Shown here: in pieces, positions 1 to 11,016 of the stretch
Layout: every line of letters begins with the position of its first letter
Numbering within the stretch: the stretch's first letter is position 1
Origin: Diogma glabrata
Taxonomy: Eukaryota > Arthropoda > Insecta > Diptera > Cylindrotomidae
Length of the DNA stretch: 64,000 nucleotides
Assembly: GCA_963693315.1 (NCBI GenBank)
Contig: OY856188.1
Coordinates: 102,054,462-102,118,461, forward strand
Reading direction: 5' to 3'
The notes under the pieces: model-generated
What the model saw: only the letters and a program-made list of their open reading frames with translations
Databases searched by the model: none
What the model was told of the DNA's origin: nothing
Program-made: the position numbers and the translations under genes

Positions 1-479
1 TATTTACGAATGATTTATTGGTGAAAATTAGAACTTATTTATGATTTCTAGTATAATTTTTAATAAAATTTGTCTCGCGAGCATGGGTATAAAATGGGCG
101 AATGTTGCACTTTAAATGACAGATTCAGACTTGTATACGATACAAAACGGCAAATGAAGTTTCTCTTCTTCATTTCTCTTCATATACCTTCACGTGGTGA
201 TACTTATTTATTTGGTGTAGAGAATAAATCGGTCTGAGAATTCACATAACAAAGTATGAAGGAACAACCAAGCTGAGGTAAACAGCTATGCCAGGGCTGC
301 TAGAGTGAGGGTAAGCTCAAATTTTACAAAACTTAAGACCTTTAACCTTTACAAAACTTAAGATATAAACGGAAGATTCGGTAGATACCCCTAATAGAAG
401 TCTGCTTAATATACAAGATATGAATTCATTTGGAATCATTTATTTGGGCAAAGATTCAATGACTACCAATTTCTTTAAT

Positions 480-824
480 CAACTTTCTCGAGGAAGAAAA
501 TCTTGAACTAAAGATTAGGCTGGATGCTGTTAAAAAAACCACCTCAATTCTTAACAAACAATATACATATGTACTAATTTGCTGAAAGAAAATGAGGAGC
601 TTAAAAAAGATATACAGAATATGAATATGCACAGAATAACAAACATATTTGAGAATGCGCTGGAATACAGTTTAGCACGAAGGATTTTAGGTACAAACTA
701 CATAGAAACTTGCCATGTCGGTTTCATCAGCTCCTCAAAGAAAATTTCAGCAGAAGTGCAACAATGCAACGGTGTGAGAAGAATTCTTTTACACATAAAA
801 GATGTTCCAAACCCTGAAGAATGA
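480..824 (+). pseudogene. Decayed coiled-coil reading frame, probably transposon-derived
   Basis: Two overlapping frames here encode heptad-like, Glu/Lys/Leu-rich sequence (for example LKENEELKKDIQNMN), separated by a frameshift near 575. The second frame continues for about 60 residues without a recognisable domain and stops at 824. The composition resembles coiled coils in retrotransposon ORF1 or Gag proteins, but no diagnostic motif is present. A fragment of a host gene cannot be excluded. Confidence 0.25.
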
Positions 825-1206
825 AGAAGTGGCATTGGCAACATTTGCAGATGAAAAAGTATTGAAAATTTGTCACGGCCTGTTTGGAAAGTGCCCTGAT
901 CTTTGGGTTTGAACTAGAGTCTCCAGGTTAGAAAGATAATAACCAGGTGCCGGGTTTGACTTATTTTTTTTAATTATGAATTCTTCAAAATTTCCACAAA
1001 TTTTTAGTTTTTCTGTTGTTGTTTTTGTTTGAAATTTGGTGAAGGAGTTGCAAATATTGATACCAAACCTTTGACTGAGTTGTTACTTTTGAATCAGACG
1101 CCATTATACTATGTCACTGATACAACATTGAAAAATCTACCGGTTAATAACAGAAAGCCATCAACAGTGTGAAAAAAATGTGTGTGTGTACCAGAGTACA
1201 CAGGTA

Positions 1207-1984
1207 AGAAGTGAAACTTCTTTATGACATATCATTTTTCGTTGCTATTACTTCCTTTTCGAATTGATTTGGAAATTTTACTACTTGGAAAAATTGAAGA
1301 ACCTTCAACTCTTTTGTTATTTAAATTATAAATTTGTTTACTAGCCGCCAAAAGGTTTTCAGCATTATTTCGAAATACTTTTATACGTTATATCCATCAA
1401 TAACTTGAAATTAATTTGGAAAATATTTTCACAATTAACATTTTCAGATTAAACTTTATGAAAGTTTCTGCTTCTTTAAATTTTGCCCACGGTAAAAGAT
1501 TACATTGTAAAGTAATTATATTTAAATTCAACTCATACCATAAAACCTACTACTAATTTTACCACCAACATAATTTTTTTTGTTTTAAATCTTTTCCTTT
1601 TATTTTATTTTAAAAATCAATTCTGATGAGATATTTCTTACCAACCAACCATAATCTCAATCGTCAACAACAAATCTTAAAACAAATATATATTCTTTTT
1701 GCTTTTTACATAACCGTACAACAAACCACAATAATCAATAAAGATTTTATCTTTCATAATATTTATTGCCTTTACTTGAAAACAAAAAAAAACTCTTATT
1801 TTTAATTTTCTTATTTATAACAAAAAAAAATTAAAATAAAATTACCAAAACAAAATTAAAATCTATAAAAAAACAACATGGCGCGTAACCAAAAATCGTG
1901 ACAATCGAATTTTTCGAAATCGAATTTTTTTAATTTAACACTGCTATAAAATTTCTCTCATACGCCGATAAAGAAGTTTCACTT
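1207..1984. repeat. Possible MITE bounded by an 18-bp inverted repeat
   Basis: GAAGTGAAACTTCTTTAT starts at about 1207 and its reverse complement lies at about 1967-1984. The roughly 780-bp interval between them is AT-rich and non-coding. Target-site duplication could not be established, so the element boundaries are tentative. Confidence 0.3.
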
Positions 1985-2504
1985 CAATGATTGGACCAGA
2001 AAATGAAGAATTAAACTTATAGTCCCTGGGCACACGCCGATTTCATTTGATGATTACCACATATTTTATAAATCATGAGGCGCCTGTCCTTGGCGAGCGC
2101 GTAACCGTTTGTTCTGCCATTTTCCTTGATTCGGCTGGTTTTTCATTCGTCAAGCTCCAACAAATGCCGATTGGCCGGCATCTTGTAAATTTGCTACCAC
2201 AATTTATTTATTAACTATGAGGGGAGGGATTTGTTTTAGAACACGATGGTAACTTTGTCCGACAAAAATGTGTTGCAAAGTTGTGTTTAAGAGAGAGAGA
2301 GAGAAACGGAACCCTAAAAACTAGGACACACATATAATACAGCAATTCATTAAAACCAAAAAGTTTACGACACAGCCAGAGATAGCATAAATAGCTTAAT
2401 ATGCATCTACAATTTGTCTGTCTAATTAACATTTTTTGTACTAATTTAAAAGGATGTAAATCTCTAGTTCTTAATGTGAGGGTATAACATTGAAAAGCTG
2501 GCAT

Positions 2505-2630
2505 TCAGAATTGTTTGATATGATTCATAATTTTACTCACTAATTGAACTGGTTCTTCATGTTGGTTCCTTAGATGTTTACTTAAAAGTAATTCTGTTTT
2601 GAAAACAGCACTACACCGATGACAATTAAA
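2505..2630 (-). CDS. Zinc-finger gene A, terminal exon (finger 5 and stop)
   Basis: The exon follows a TTTTAG acceptor in phase 0 and encodes one C2H2 finger (CHRC, 12 residues, H-x4-H), then a short tail ending in TGA at 2505-2507. After the finger the frame runs through a GTGAG that looks like a splice donor. The gene B terminal exon (51569-51691) has the same finger and a matching tail beyond the same GTGAGT, so read-through to a stop is the likelier structure. Length is 42 codons, against 41 in gene B. Confidence 0.7.
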   Translation of the reverse strand, partial: FNCHRCSAVFKTELLLSKHLRNQHEEPVQLVSKIMNHIKQF

Positions 2631-2709
2631 CTAAAATTAAAATAAAAGTCCTTAGTAAAGTTTTCTAGCGCTGCCAAAAAAGAGTTATTTAAGGTGGAAA
2701 TTAACTTAC

Positions 2710-2901
2710 CACAGATTGTTGTGTATTATGTCTCCTCCACATATGATTTTTTAAAATATGCTTCGCTCGAAAACTTGTATCACATAAAGAACATTTAAAC
2801 GGTTTTTGATTTTTGTGAAAAAGCAAATGGTATTTGAGTGAACTAAGTCGTAGAAATTCAGTATTACAATTTTCGAAAGTACATGCATATTTTGTTCTTG
2901 G
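2710..2901 (-). CDS. Zinc-finger gene A, two-finger exon (fingers 3-4)
   Basis: This 192-nt phase-0 exon lies between a TTTTACAG acceptor and a GTAAG donor. It encodes two C2H2 fingers: the first has a C-x4-C spacing (CTFENC) and ends H-x3-H; the second begins KPFKCSLC and ends H-x4-H. It has the same length and finger spacings as gene B exon 11 (51301-51492), including the CSLCD.SFRA core. C2H2 fingers of this kind usually bind DNA in the nucleus; the target is unknown. Confidence 0.8.
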
Positions 2902-3175
2902 CTGTAAAATTAACAATTTTTAAATTTTAATAAATCGATTTTGTTTTTAATAGTGAATCAACTTAAGGTCTTAACACATGCAATGTATATTGGAAAAGAG
3001 ATTATGAGCTGGTACTTTATTTCTGCTTTTACTGCAGGTTGAGTCAGTTGTAATATATTTATTAAAGTTGACGTATACCAACCAGAAGGAATATAGTTAA
3101 ATTTTTGCCGTAGAATATATATATGTGTGAGACAGTTAAGTGAAGCATCTATTTTTTTTAAATTATTGAACTTAC

Positions 3176-3370
3176 ATGGAGATCATGGATGACAGCATGT
3201 TTTATCAAAGTTTCTTTACCTCGAAAACATCGTTCACATGTAGAACATTTAAAAGGTTTTTCATTTTTATGAGTTCTGATGTGGTATTTCAAACTTCTTA
3301 GATGTCTAAAACCTTTGTTACAGTTTGCCCATGTGCAGATTAGTAGAGTTTTTCCGGGAGTATCAAATTC
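3176..3370 (-). CDS. Zinc-finger gene A, two-finger exon (fingers 1-2)
   Basis: A 195-nt phase-0 exon with a TTTTATAG acceptor and GTAAG donor. It encodes two C2H2 fingers, the first with a C-x4-C knuckle (CTWANC) like finger 7 of gene B, the second beginning KPFKCSTC. The preceding exon of the gene lies 30 kb to the right (33390-33527); everything between is intron filled with mobile elements. Confidence 0.75.
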
Positions 3371-3959
3371 CTATAAAATAGAAAAACAAACTGTTTAATT
3401 TGGTGATTTTTATGTTCAAGTGATTTTTTGGGGAAAATTAGACCTCGCAAGAACGTATATTTATTTGAATTGAATTAAATAAAGTGAAGGAAAAACTTGG
3501 TTCACCAGTTCAAGGTATGCATATTTTGTTATTTACGGTTTGGAGTCAAATGTTAAAAATAATTAAGAACTAAATCGATTCCTCTAACTGGCTATAATTT
3601 TTAGTCAAATTTTTGAGGACAGCATAGATAGATAGATGGTCTCTAGAATTGAATTTGATCATTTTTTGTTATGACGTTTATCACAGGTAACCATTTCACC
3701 TACATAAAAATATTTTTTATTCAAGAAAACATATAACCTACCTAACATATTTATTCAAGGGTTATTCAAATACTGTGAAACTGTTACTTGCATAGTACCT
3801 CAATAATGCACCTGAGTAAATACTACTGCGGCTACTCAAGAAGTGATGTCATTAAAAAAAATATTATTGCTTTTATTCTATTTTTGGCTGGCAAGAATTC
3901 ATACTATATTTAATTTTTTTTTTAAATAAAATGTGTTGTGTTATAGGGTTTACAATATG
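3371..3959. other. Intron of gene A, nothing recognised
   Basis: AT-rich sequence between the two-finger exon and the 3' end of a Jockey-like LINE. I see no coding exon, RNA gene or clear repeat here. Confidence 0.5.
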
Positions 3960-4617
3960 TATCACAACAACACATAAATACCTTTTAAGACCTAGGTCCC
4001 ACAACAACTTGCGTTCTAAGGTGTTGATGAACGCTTTTTTTAAACCTCTACGGATTGAAGCAGACTGGTTGCGTTAGCCGATTGCCGAGTGGAACGGGTG
4101 TAATAATAAGTTTGAGGCATGATGCTGCTGATTTCATCTGAGCACTGTTGATGACGATATTTGAAAAAAAACAACGAAATCAGCAACAGTGCAACGATGT
4201 TGTAGGGAATCAAGTTTTGATGCCAAAGCTCGATCACCCACAATTCGTATAGCCCGCTTTTGAAGAGACCAGGAGGGCCAAGATGGAAACAGAAGCAGCA
4301 CCCCAAACTTGACAACAGTACTCCATACAGGGACGAATATAGGACTTATAAACATGGAGCAATTGGTATGGAGTGAAAAATTTTTTGCATCTATTTAGGA
4401 CGCCGATTTTTTTAGACGCGCTTTTTGCCATCGCCATTACATGATCGTAGCAGAGTAGGTCATTTGAAACTGTGACACCCAATAAACGAATGTTTTTACA
4501 TTCACCTATTGATTCATCACACATACTAAATAAAATATCTTTGGGGAACTCGGTCTTTAATCTGGAAACAATCAACAGCTGTGTTTTGGTAGAGTTGAAA
4601 TTGACAAGGTTTTGGTC
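3960..4617 (-). mobile_element. Jockey-like LINE, 3' part (RT C-terminal region)
   Basis: Minus-strand reading frames encode the C-terminal part of a non-LTR reverse transcriptase, including YKSYIRPCMEYCCQVWGAA and downstream LINE-type tail residues, broken by frameshifts. A run of T at about 3911-3922 may be the remains of the 3' tail. The upstream part of the same element continues at 11302-11670, 15774-16206 and 25341-25585. It was split by three later insertions. Clade assignment (Jockey or CR1 group) is by resemblance only. Confidence 0.75.
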
Positions 4618-4622
4618 ACCCC
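4618..4622. repeat. Target-site duplication of the BEL/Pao element (left)
   Basis: ACCCC lies directly before the left LTR and is repeated at 11302-11306 directly after the right LTR. Joining the flanks with one copy restores the LINE reading frame. Confidence 0.85.
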
Positions 4623-4907
4623 TGTTGGAGTTGTTTCCCGCTTCCACCTTGAGGTTGGTTTTATTAAAACCCAAAAAATAAAACACCACCAATTTGCACA
4701 AAATTAAATTTCTTTTATTTAAATAACTTTTAATTGTATTGTGATTTACACTACTGCTACTACTTGAACTACTTTGATTTACGAACAATTTGCGACTAAT
4801 TAAAAGAATGAAAAATGAAATGAAAAGAAAACAATTATACAAAATAAATATTCATATTATAGGGTGGTGCTTCGATTGTAGAGTTTGGATGCGTTCAGTT
4901 CCAAACA
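4623..4907 (-). repeat. BEL/Pao LTR, left copy (3' LTR)
   Basis: A 285-bp terminal repeat that starts TGTTGGAG and ends CCAAACA on the plus strand (TG..CA ends). It differs from the right copy at 11017-11301 by about one base, which implies a recent insertion. Confidence 0.9.
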
Positions 4908-4946
4908 TATCCGCCCACATTGAAGGAATATGTTATTACTTCAACA

Positions 4947-6392
4947 TTAATCATCCGCAGGCAGCTTGCACAATGCTGATATAGAACGTTTGAAAATACC
5001 GTCCTTGGTTCTAACATCCACAACGCGAACGACATCATCCCTTCCAGGATAACATTTGATGATTCTTCCTAGTGCCCATCTGGTAGTTGTTATATTTTTA
5101 TCCTTGAGCAATACCAAATCATTTTCCTTGAAGTTGGTGGTTTTAGTTTGCCATTTCGGACGCTGTTGCAAAGTTGTTATATACTCGGAGCTCCATCTTT
5201 TCCAGAATGATTGCGTTAAATGTTGAACAAGTTGCCATCTAGAAAGTCGCCCAATATTAATGATGCCTAAATCAGGCTCAGCAATCGATGTAAGTGGTCT
5301 ACCTATTAAAAAATGAGCAGGTGTTAGTGCTTGCATATCATTAATATCATTAGAAATTGGACAAAGAGGTCTTGAATTTAAAATCGATTCAATTTGATAA
5401 AGAAGTGTTGTCATTTCTTCAAAATTCAAGACAGTTTCCCCAATAACCCTTTGTAGATGTGTTTTAATTGACTTGACCCCGGCCTCCCATAGTCCGCCAA
5501 AATGTGGTGAATATGGAGGTTGAAATTTCCAATTAATATCATCGTTGGCTAGCATTTTGGAAACAAGTTCATTGTGTGTCTGGGACTTTAGAAGTTCATA
5601 TAAATTTTGTAGTTCTCGGTTTGCCCCTACGAAGTTAGAGCCATTGTCGCTATAAATGGTGTGTGGTTTTCCTCTTCTGGCTACAAACCGTTTGAGAGCG
5701 GCTAAAAATGATTCCGTAGTGAGATCACTCACTAGTTCAATGTGCAAAGCCTTTGTTGTGAAACAAACAAATACTGAAATATATGCTTTAATCCGCCTTG
5801 AGTTTCTTCCTCCCATCAGTTTTATTGCAATAGGACCCGCATAGTCTACACCGGTATGTTCAAATGCACTAGTTGATGGATTTATTCTTGAATGAGGTAA
5901 TGATCCCATTAGCTGAGTGCTCAATTTTGCTCTTTGCTTAAAACACGGTTTGCAGTTGTGTATAAATCGACGTATGACATCTCTACTGCCAATGATCCAA
6001 TATCTTTGACGTAGTATAGCAAATGTAAGTTGATTCCCAGAATGTAAATTTTTTAGATGTGCATCTGCAATGATTTTTGAGGTAACTACATGTTGCTTTG
6101 GCATTATAATTTGATGCTGTGTATCATAGTTGGCGTTTATATTTTGTAGACGACCACCAACTCTGATAATGTCATCGTTATCGATAAAAGGATGCAAAGA
6201 ACGCAATTTGCTTTTGGAGGATATTTCCCTATTTTTTTTAATCAAATTGTATTCTTCGGAAAAATGTTCTTGTTGTGCAATCTTGTAGCATGTGAATTTT
6301 ATTTGCTGTATCTCAGTGTTGGTCAAAGGACCAACGTTTCTATCACATTTCTGGAGCAGGCTATTAGATATGTATCTTCGACACCAGGCCAA
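4947..6392 (-). CDS. pol: BEL/Pao pol, integrase region
   Basis: This 481-residue open frame directly continues the gag-pol frame after an in-frame TAG at 6411-6413, so it is the C-terminal half of one polyprotein. It begins with a Pao-type linker, then an H-x-H..C-x2-C zinc module (NCKPCF). The integrase core follows with the catalytic pattern HTGVDYAGP, YSDNGSNF and PYSPHFGGLWEAGVKSIK, and the end is a C-terminal basic domain (PGRDDVVRVVDV). Integrase inserts the cDNA into chromosomal DNA. All three acidic core residues appear present. Confidence 0.88.
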   Translation of the reverse strand: MAWCRRYISNSLLQKCDRNVGPLTNTEIQQIKFTCYKIAQQEHFSEEYNLIKKNREISSKSKLRSLHPFIDNDDIIRVGGRLQNINANYDTQHQIIMPKQHVVTSKIIADAHLKNLHSGNQLTFAILRQRYWIIGSRDVIRRFIHNCKPCFKQRAKLSTQLMGSLPHSRINPSTSAFEHTGVDYAGPIAIKLMGGRNSRRIKAYISVFVCFTTKALHIELVSDLTTESFLAALKRFVARRGKPHTIYSDNGSNFVGANRELQNLYELLKSQTHNELVSKMLANDDINWKFQPPYSPHFGGLWEAGVKSIKTHLQRVIGETVLNFEEMTTLLYQIESILNSRPLCPISNDINDMQALTPAHFLIGRPLTSIAEPDLGIINIGRLSRWQLVQHLTQSFWKRWSSEYITTLQQRPKWQTKTTNFKENDLVLLKDKNITTTRWALGRIIKCYPGRDDVVRVVDVRTKDGIFKRSISALCKLPADD

Positions 6393-6410
6393 AATACGGG
6401 TTAGTTGATT

Positions 6411-9400
6411 CTATGTAAATTTTGATAAATCTAATAAAAATGTTGTAGGTGCAGATGAAGTTTGATTATGACTAGCATATGTTGATGTTTTAGATGAATT
6501 TTGTTCTGACTCTACGATAATATTATCAGATTTAAACTCAAATAAAGGCCAATTAGAAGGAGAATTTCGCAAGAATTCAGGCCCTTGCCACCATAAAGTA
6601 GATGATACTAATTTGCTAGGTAAAATACCTCTGGATGCTGCATCAGCAGGATTGTCATGCGTTCGTACATGTCGCCAACAATTATGCGGTATATTTGATA
6701 ATATTTCTGAAGTACGGTTTGCAACAAAATTTTTCCATTTACGTGGGTGTGACGAGAGCCAAGCCAAAACCGTTGTGGAATCTGTCCACGCAAAAGTTTC
6801 CAATTCCATATTGAGAGCCATCTGAATTTCTTGAAGAAGTTTGCTGAGTAAAAGTGCACCACACAACTCGAGTCGAGGAATACTTATTTGTTTTAATGGA
6901 GCGACTCTGGTTTTTGCAGCAACTAACCGAACAGATACTACTTCATCATCGTTGGAGGTTCTCAAATACACCACAGCAGAATAAGCACTCTGAGAAGCAT
7001 CTGAAAAGCCATGTAGCTGTGATTTCCCACTGTGTTCCTTTATGCATCTTGGAATTTTAATTGTAGAAAAATGACAGAAGTCTTTCCTTATTATGTTCCA
7101 TTTCTTGATAACTTGTGGAGGTACAGGCTCATCCCAATTTATTTTCAATAACCAAAGATCTTGTAGCAAAATCTTCACTAATATAGTTGATGGAGAAAGC
7201 CATCCCAATGGATCGAACACCTTAGATATGTCCGATAAGATAGTACGTTTAGTCGGCATCTCAATGTGTGATGGTAGTACAGTGAAGCTAAAGACATCTT
7301 CCTTGGAAAGCCATTGAATTCCCAACACATCCACCATACCAGCGTCTTGCTTAATATTTAATGGAGAAGCTTCCAAGAATTCTGAAGGAAGTGATTCTAG
7401 CAGTGTTGTACAGTTGGATTTCCATTTTCTCAGCGGGAAACTTCCTGAGTTTAGTATGGTGATTAATTGCTGTTGTAAATCGAGTGCGGTTGATACATCT
7501 TCAGCACCAGTCATTAAATCGTCGACGTAAAAATCGTTTTCAATAATATCCGAAGCCTCTGGAAACTTCTGTTTGTGATTCTTGGCTAGTTGAATTAGCG
7601 CTCTTGTTGCCAGAAACGATGAAGATGCTAGTCCATATGTGACAGTTAGCAAACGAAAATAACGAATTGGTTCATTTTCATTTGCTCGCCATAAGATACG
7701 CTGATACTCAATATCATCACGAGAAAGCTCAACCTGTCTATACATTTGCTTGATATCGGCTGAGAATGCTATTTTGTGTTTTCGAAATTTTACTAATGTT
7801 GAAAAGAGAGATTTTTGTACCATTGCTCCTACCATTAATTTATCGTTCAGAGATATATTACTGGACGTCTTCGCAGAGCCATCGAACACAACACGGAGTT
7901 TGGTAGTTGAGCTTGACTCTTTAAAAACGGAATGATGGGGTAGGTAGGATGAATGTGATTCGTGTATCGGTATCTCAATTTCGGGAATCTCTTCCATATG
8001 ACCAAGGGTCAGGTATTCGTTAATAAATGATGCATAGTCGAATTTTAATTGTTCATTCTTCCGAAATTTTCTTTCCATCGCTCTAAGCCGTGTTGCTGCG
8101 TTATTATAAGAGTTTCCAAGTTCAGTGACCGATCGTTTGAATGGTAATTTTACCACAAACTTGCCATCTTCACTTCGCCGATGTGTTGACGAAAAAATTT
8201 GTTCACAAGCTAATTCCTCTTCTGTGAATTTCGACACTGGTGGAAGCTCTTCCAATTCCCAAAACTTTCTCAAAGTTTTATCAAGATCGGAATTGTCAAA
8301 ATTGATTGTGGCTTTAAAGTTATTTACATGATTTGCATTGATTGGTACGTTGCCACAGAGAACCCAACCAAACATGGTTTTTTGTGCTATTGGATGATTT
8401 TCCGGCCCAATTGTTTTACCGGATAAAATTATTTCGAAGCATTTATCTGATCCTATTATGACATCAATTGGAGATGATAAGTAAAACTTAGGATCAGCTA
8501 GCTGTAAATTTTTTATGTACTGCCAATCTGTTGTATCAAGAGTTCTCGTAGGTAGATTAGCTGTTAAGGTTGGCAGTATTAGTGCATTCAACTGGATCTC
8601 GTTACTAACATCATATTTTGAATATATGTGGAGTCTGGCTACACCTCTTGTATATCCAGCTCCAGCTGTAGCTATACCACTCACTAGGATTTTCGCTCTA
8701 GATCTTTCTAGTGAGAGTCTTTGCATGCAATTTTCGCTAATGAAGGAGGCCTCTGATCCAGAATCGATCAGTGCCCTACAGGATTGCAGAGATCCAAATC
8801 GATCTCTAACATGAACTATAACGGTTGGTAGCAATGAGTTGAAATTCATAGGTAGATCATTGCCTGGATTTAAATAACGAAGGTTTGATGAATTTGCATT
8901 ATCACTGGTTTCACCCTTTGTTGAAACATGGTTTAAGGATTGATCAGTCTTAGTAACTGAGTTGGCGGAAGTTAGAATCGTTGAAGTTGAAGGGATGCTA
9001 TCGTGAAGGTGTGGAGTACAAATCCCTTTGTTGCTAGTTGAATTTTCAACCGATTCTCTATTTTGTTTAGTCTCTAGTTGAGGTTTGTGTTCAGTTCGCA
9101 AAGTAGGATTGCTATAGGCAGATTGTTGATTAGGAAGTAAGCAACTATCGTTAATTGGAGAATAATTGCAGTTGAATGAGGATGAAGGTATGTTGATTGA
9201 GTGCGACTGATCGTTGATTGAAGTCTGATTGCAGTTGAATGAAGATGAAGGTATGTTGATTGAGTGCGAGTGTGAAAGTGTAGTGGTTGGCTTTATACTT
9301 TGTTGAGAGTTGGGTACATTTGGATTGAGTGGTAATGGTTCTGAGTGAACCAGAGTGTGATGACGTTTTTGGCATAGTTGACAAGAATATCTTGATCGGC

Positions 9401-10523
9401 ATCTATTAACTCTATGTCCTGTATATAAACAGTTGAAACATAATTTCATATCGTTCAGGAAAAGTCTTCTAGCTTGTATATCCAGTGATTTAAAATCTTG
9501 ACATTGATTTAACGAATGATTGGCTGAACATTTTGGACACAAGTTTATACTGTTACTGTGATAAGATTTTATGCCAGGTCGTTTGGTAATATTATCTGGT
9601 TTACTTAATTTTGAATATGAACATTCAATTGCATCACATCGTCGTGAAAGGAATTTCAAAAATTGTTCAAAAGTTGGCTCTTGGTTGTCAGCTGTTTCAG
9701 ATGCCCATAATTGTCGCGAGACAGTGTCCAAATTTGATGATGCCAAATATATAAGCCAAGGATCTCTTGAGGATGCATAATCACCTAACGCATTTAAGCC
9801 ACGATATGATTCATCGTAAATATTACAAAGTGATCTTAAATTTATATATGAAGCATTAGATACCTTGTTTTGTTCGAGAAATGTTTCAATAAACGAAGAA
9901 ATTATATTTTTGCTTTTGTCATATCTTTCACTTAATCTACACCAAGCTTCACTATAGTGTTCATTTGTAACAGGAATATGTCGTATATAGGCAGCTGCCT
10001 CGTCCTTCAAATACCCGGTTAGGTATTGAAATTTTTGTACATTTGTCAAATGTTTATTAGAATCAATTGAGGATACGTACAAATCTCTAAAACTACGCCA
10101 TTCTTTAAAGTTTCCGCCAAAATGTGGGACTTGAATGCGTGGTAATTTTACATCTGTATTACTTGTTTTTGTTCTAATAGAAGAGACTTCTTCAAAAAAC
10201 ACCTTTTGTTGAGTTATAAAATCACTCATCGATTGATCAATCATTGATGTACTACCGTTTGATTGACCTTCATAATGACGTTTCAACTTTGCTTTCGTAC
10301 GCGTGTAATTTTCCTCAAACTTATCCAATGATGTACCTATTTCCGGAATTTCTATTAAACTATTTTCAAATTTTCGAAAATCAGACCACACTTCCTCAAG
10401 TTGCTCAATATAAACTTTGATGTCGTATTTATCAACGTCAGCATTAATATCTTCAGCGAATTTAACAATTTTATCCATGCGTTTAATCACCCTGTCAAAG
10501 CCCCGTTGCAACGCTTTCGACAT
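6411..10523 (-). CDS. gag-pol: BEL/Pao gag-pol (Gag, protease, RT, RNase H)
   Basis: A 1370-codon frame. In order: a Gag region with the HFGGNFKEWRSFRDLY signature (about residues 130-160), zinc-knuckle Cys/His clusters (about 345-400), a Ser/Asn-rich stretch with a 21-residue direct repeat (SHSINIPSSSF twice), an aspartic protease with ALIDSGSEASFIS, a reverse transcriptase with FSADIKQMYRQV and the YVDD catalytic box, and RNase H with GFSDAS, AWTDSTTVLAWL and NPADAASRG. The frame ends at TAG 6411-6413 and continues in the same frame as the integrase ORF. The start ATG at 10523 is the first in frame after the leader. Confidence 0.9.
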   Translation of the reverse strand: MSKALQRGFDRVIKRMDKIVKFAEDINADVDKYDIKVYIEQLEEVWSDFRKFENSLIEIPEIGTSLDKFEENYTRTKAKLKRHYEGQSNGSTSMIDQSMSDFITQQKVFFEEVSSIRTKTSNTDVKLPRIQVPHFGGNFKEWRSFRDLYVSSIDSNKHLTNVQKFQYLTGYLKDEAAAYIRHIPVTNEHYSEAWCRLSERYDKSKNIISSFIETFLEQNKVSNASYINLRSLCNIYDESYRGLNALGDYASSRDPWLIYLASSNLDTVSRQLWASETADNQEPTFEQFLKFLSRRCDAIECSYSKLSKPDNITKRPGIKSYHSNSINLCPKCSANHSLNQCQDFKSLDIQARRLFLNDMKLCFNCLYTGHRVNRCRSRYSCQLCQKRHHTLVHSEPLPLNPNVPNSQQSIKPTTTLSHSHSINIPSSSFNCNQTSINDQSHSINIPSSSFNCNYSPINDSCLLPNQQSAYSNPTLRTEHKPQLETKQNRESVENSTSNKGICTPHLHDSIPSTSTILTSANSVTKTDQSLNHVSTKGETSDNANSSNLRYLNPGNDLPMNFNSLLPTVIVHVRDRFGSLQSCRALIDSGSEASFISENCMQRLSLERSRAKILVSGIATAGAGYTRGVARLHIYSKYDVSNEIQLNALILPTLTANLPTRTLDTTDWQYIKNLQLADPKFYLSSPIDVIIGSDKCFEIILSGKTIGPENHPIAQKTMFGWVLCGNVPINANHVNNFKATINFDNSDLDKTLRKFWELEELPPVSKFTEEELACEQIFSSTHRRSEDGKFVVKLPFKRSVTELGNSYNNAATRLRAMERKFRKNEQLKFDYASFINEYLTLGHMEEIPEIEIPIHESHSSYLPHHSVFKESSSTTKLRVVFDGSAKTSSNISLNDKLMVGAMVQKSLFSTLVKFRKHKIAFSADIKQMYRQVELSRDDIEYQRILWRANENEPIRYFRLLTVTYGLASSSFLATRALIQLAKNHKQKFPEASDIIENDFYVDDLMTGAEDVSTALDLQQQLITILNSGSFPLRKWKSNCTTLLESLPSEFLEASPLNIKQDAGMVDVLGIQWLSKEDVFSFTVLPSHIEMPTKRTILSDISKVFDPLGWLSPSTILVKILLQDLWLLKINWDEPVPPQVIKKWNIIRKDFCHFSTIKIPRCIKEHSGKSQLHGFSDASQSAYSAVVYLRTSNDDEVVSVRLVAAKTRVAPLKQISIPRLELCGALLLSKLLQEIQMALNMELETFAWTDSTTVLAWLSSHPRKWKNFVANRTSEILSNIPHNCWRHVRTHDNPADAASRGILPSKLVSSTLWWQGPEFLRNSPSNWPLFEFKSDNIIVESEQNSSKTSTYASHNQTSSAPTTFLLDLSKFT

Positions 10524-11016
10524 ATTTGTTCCAGAAAGAATTTTAGTAATAAGTAGAAATATAAATGTACAAATTTAAACCACCTAATTTTCCACCCAAA
10601 CAATATACATATAAACCAACGTCTACTATTTGTAAGGAAATAATGAATTTATCAATCTGCTTTGATACTGTACTTTGGTTTAATCTAATGAGAAAATGAA
10701 TACAGTTATTTTCATTTAGGTTATGATTTCCAAACAACCGTACTAGCTTTTAATATTTTCTTGTCTACACAATCACACAATATTTTCACGAGTAAAGTAA
10801 ATAGTAAATAAATTCGATATAAAAGCCTTAATAATATTTTAATATTTCACTTCATATAATAAATACTTTATTTCAAATTAATTTATTAAAAAACAGCATT
10901 AATTTATTAAACACACTGCTGATTTAAATGCAATATTATTAAGAATTTATCAATATTCAAACTACGGTAAAAAAAATGATACTTAAATTTTGAGATCCGG
11001 CTCGAAGGACCAATTA
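10524..11016 (-). other. BEL/Pao 5' leader
   Basis: Untranslated leader between the 5' LTR and the gag start, with the probable primer binding site at its right edge. No other feature is seen. Confidence 0.6.

Larger units (their letters stand above)
1..2504. other. Region left of gene A with no recognised gene
   Basis: This AT-rich stretch has no convincing gene. It holds a decayed coiled-coil reading frame near 480-824, an inverted repeat pair at about 1207-1224 and 1967-1984, and a short GA microsatellite at about 2285-2304. The open frame at 2211-2504 on the minus strand runs downstream of the gene A stop codon and looks fortuitous. Part of this interval is probably the 3' flank of the minus-strand zinc-finger gene. 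Confidence 0.5.

Noticed and set aside
2211..2504. 97-codon minus-strand open frame
   Set aside because: It lies just past the gene A stop, crosses a GA microsatellite and has no domain.
5656..8814. Plus-strand open frames opposite the BEL/Pao pol
   Set aside because: They are antisense shadows of a well-supported coding frame and show no domain.
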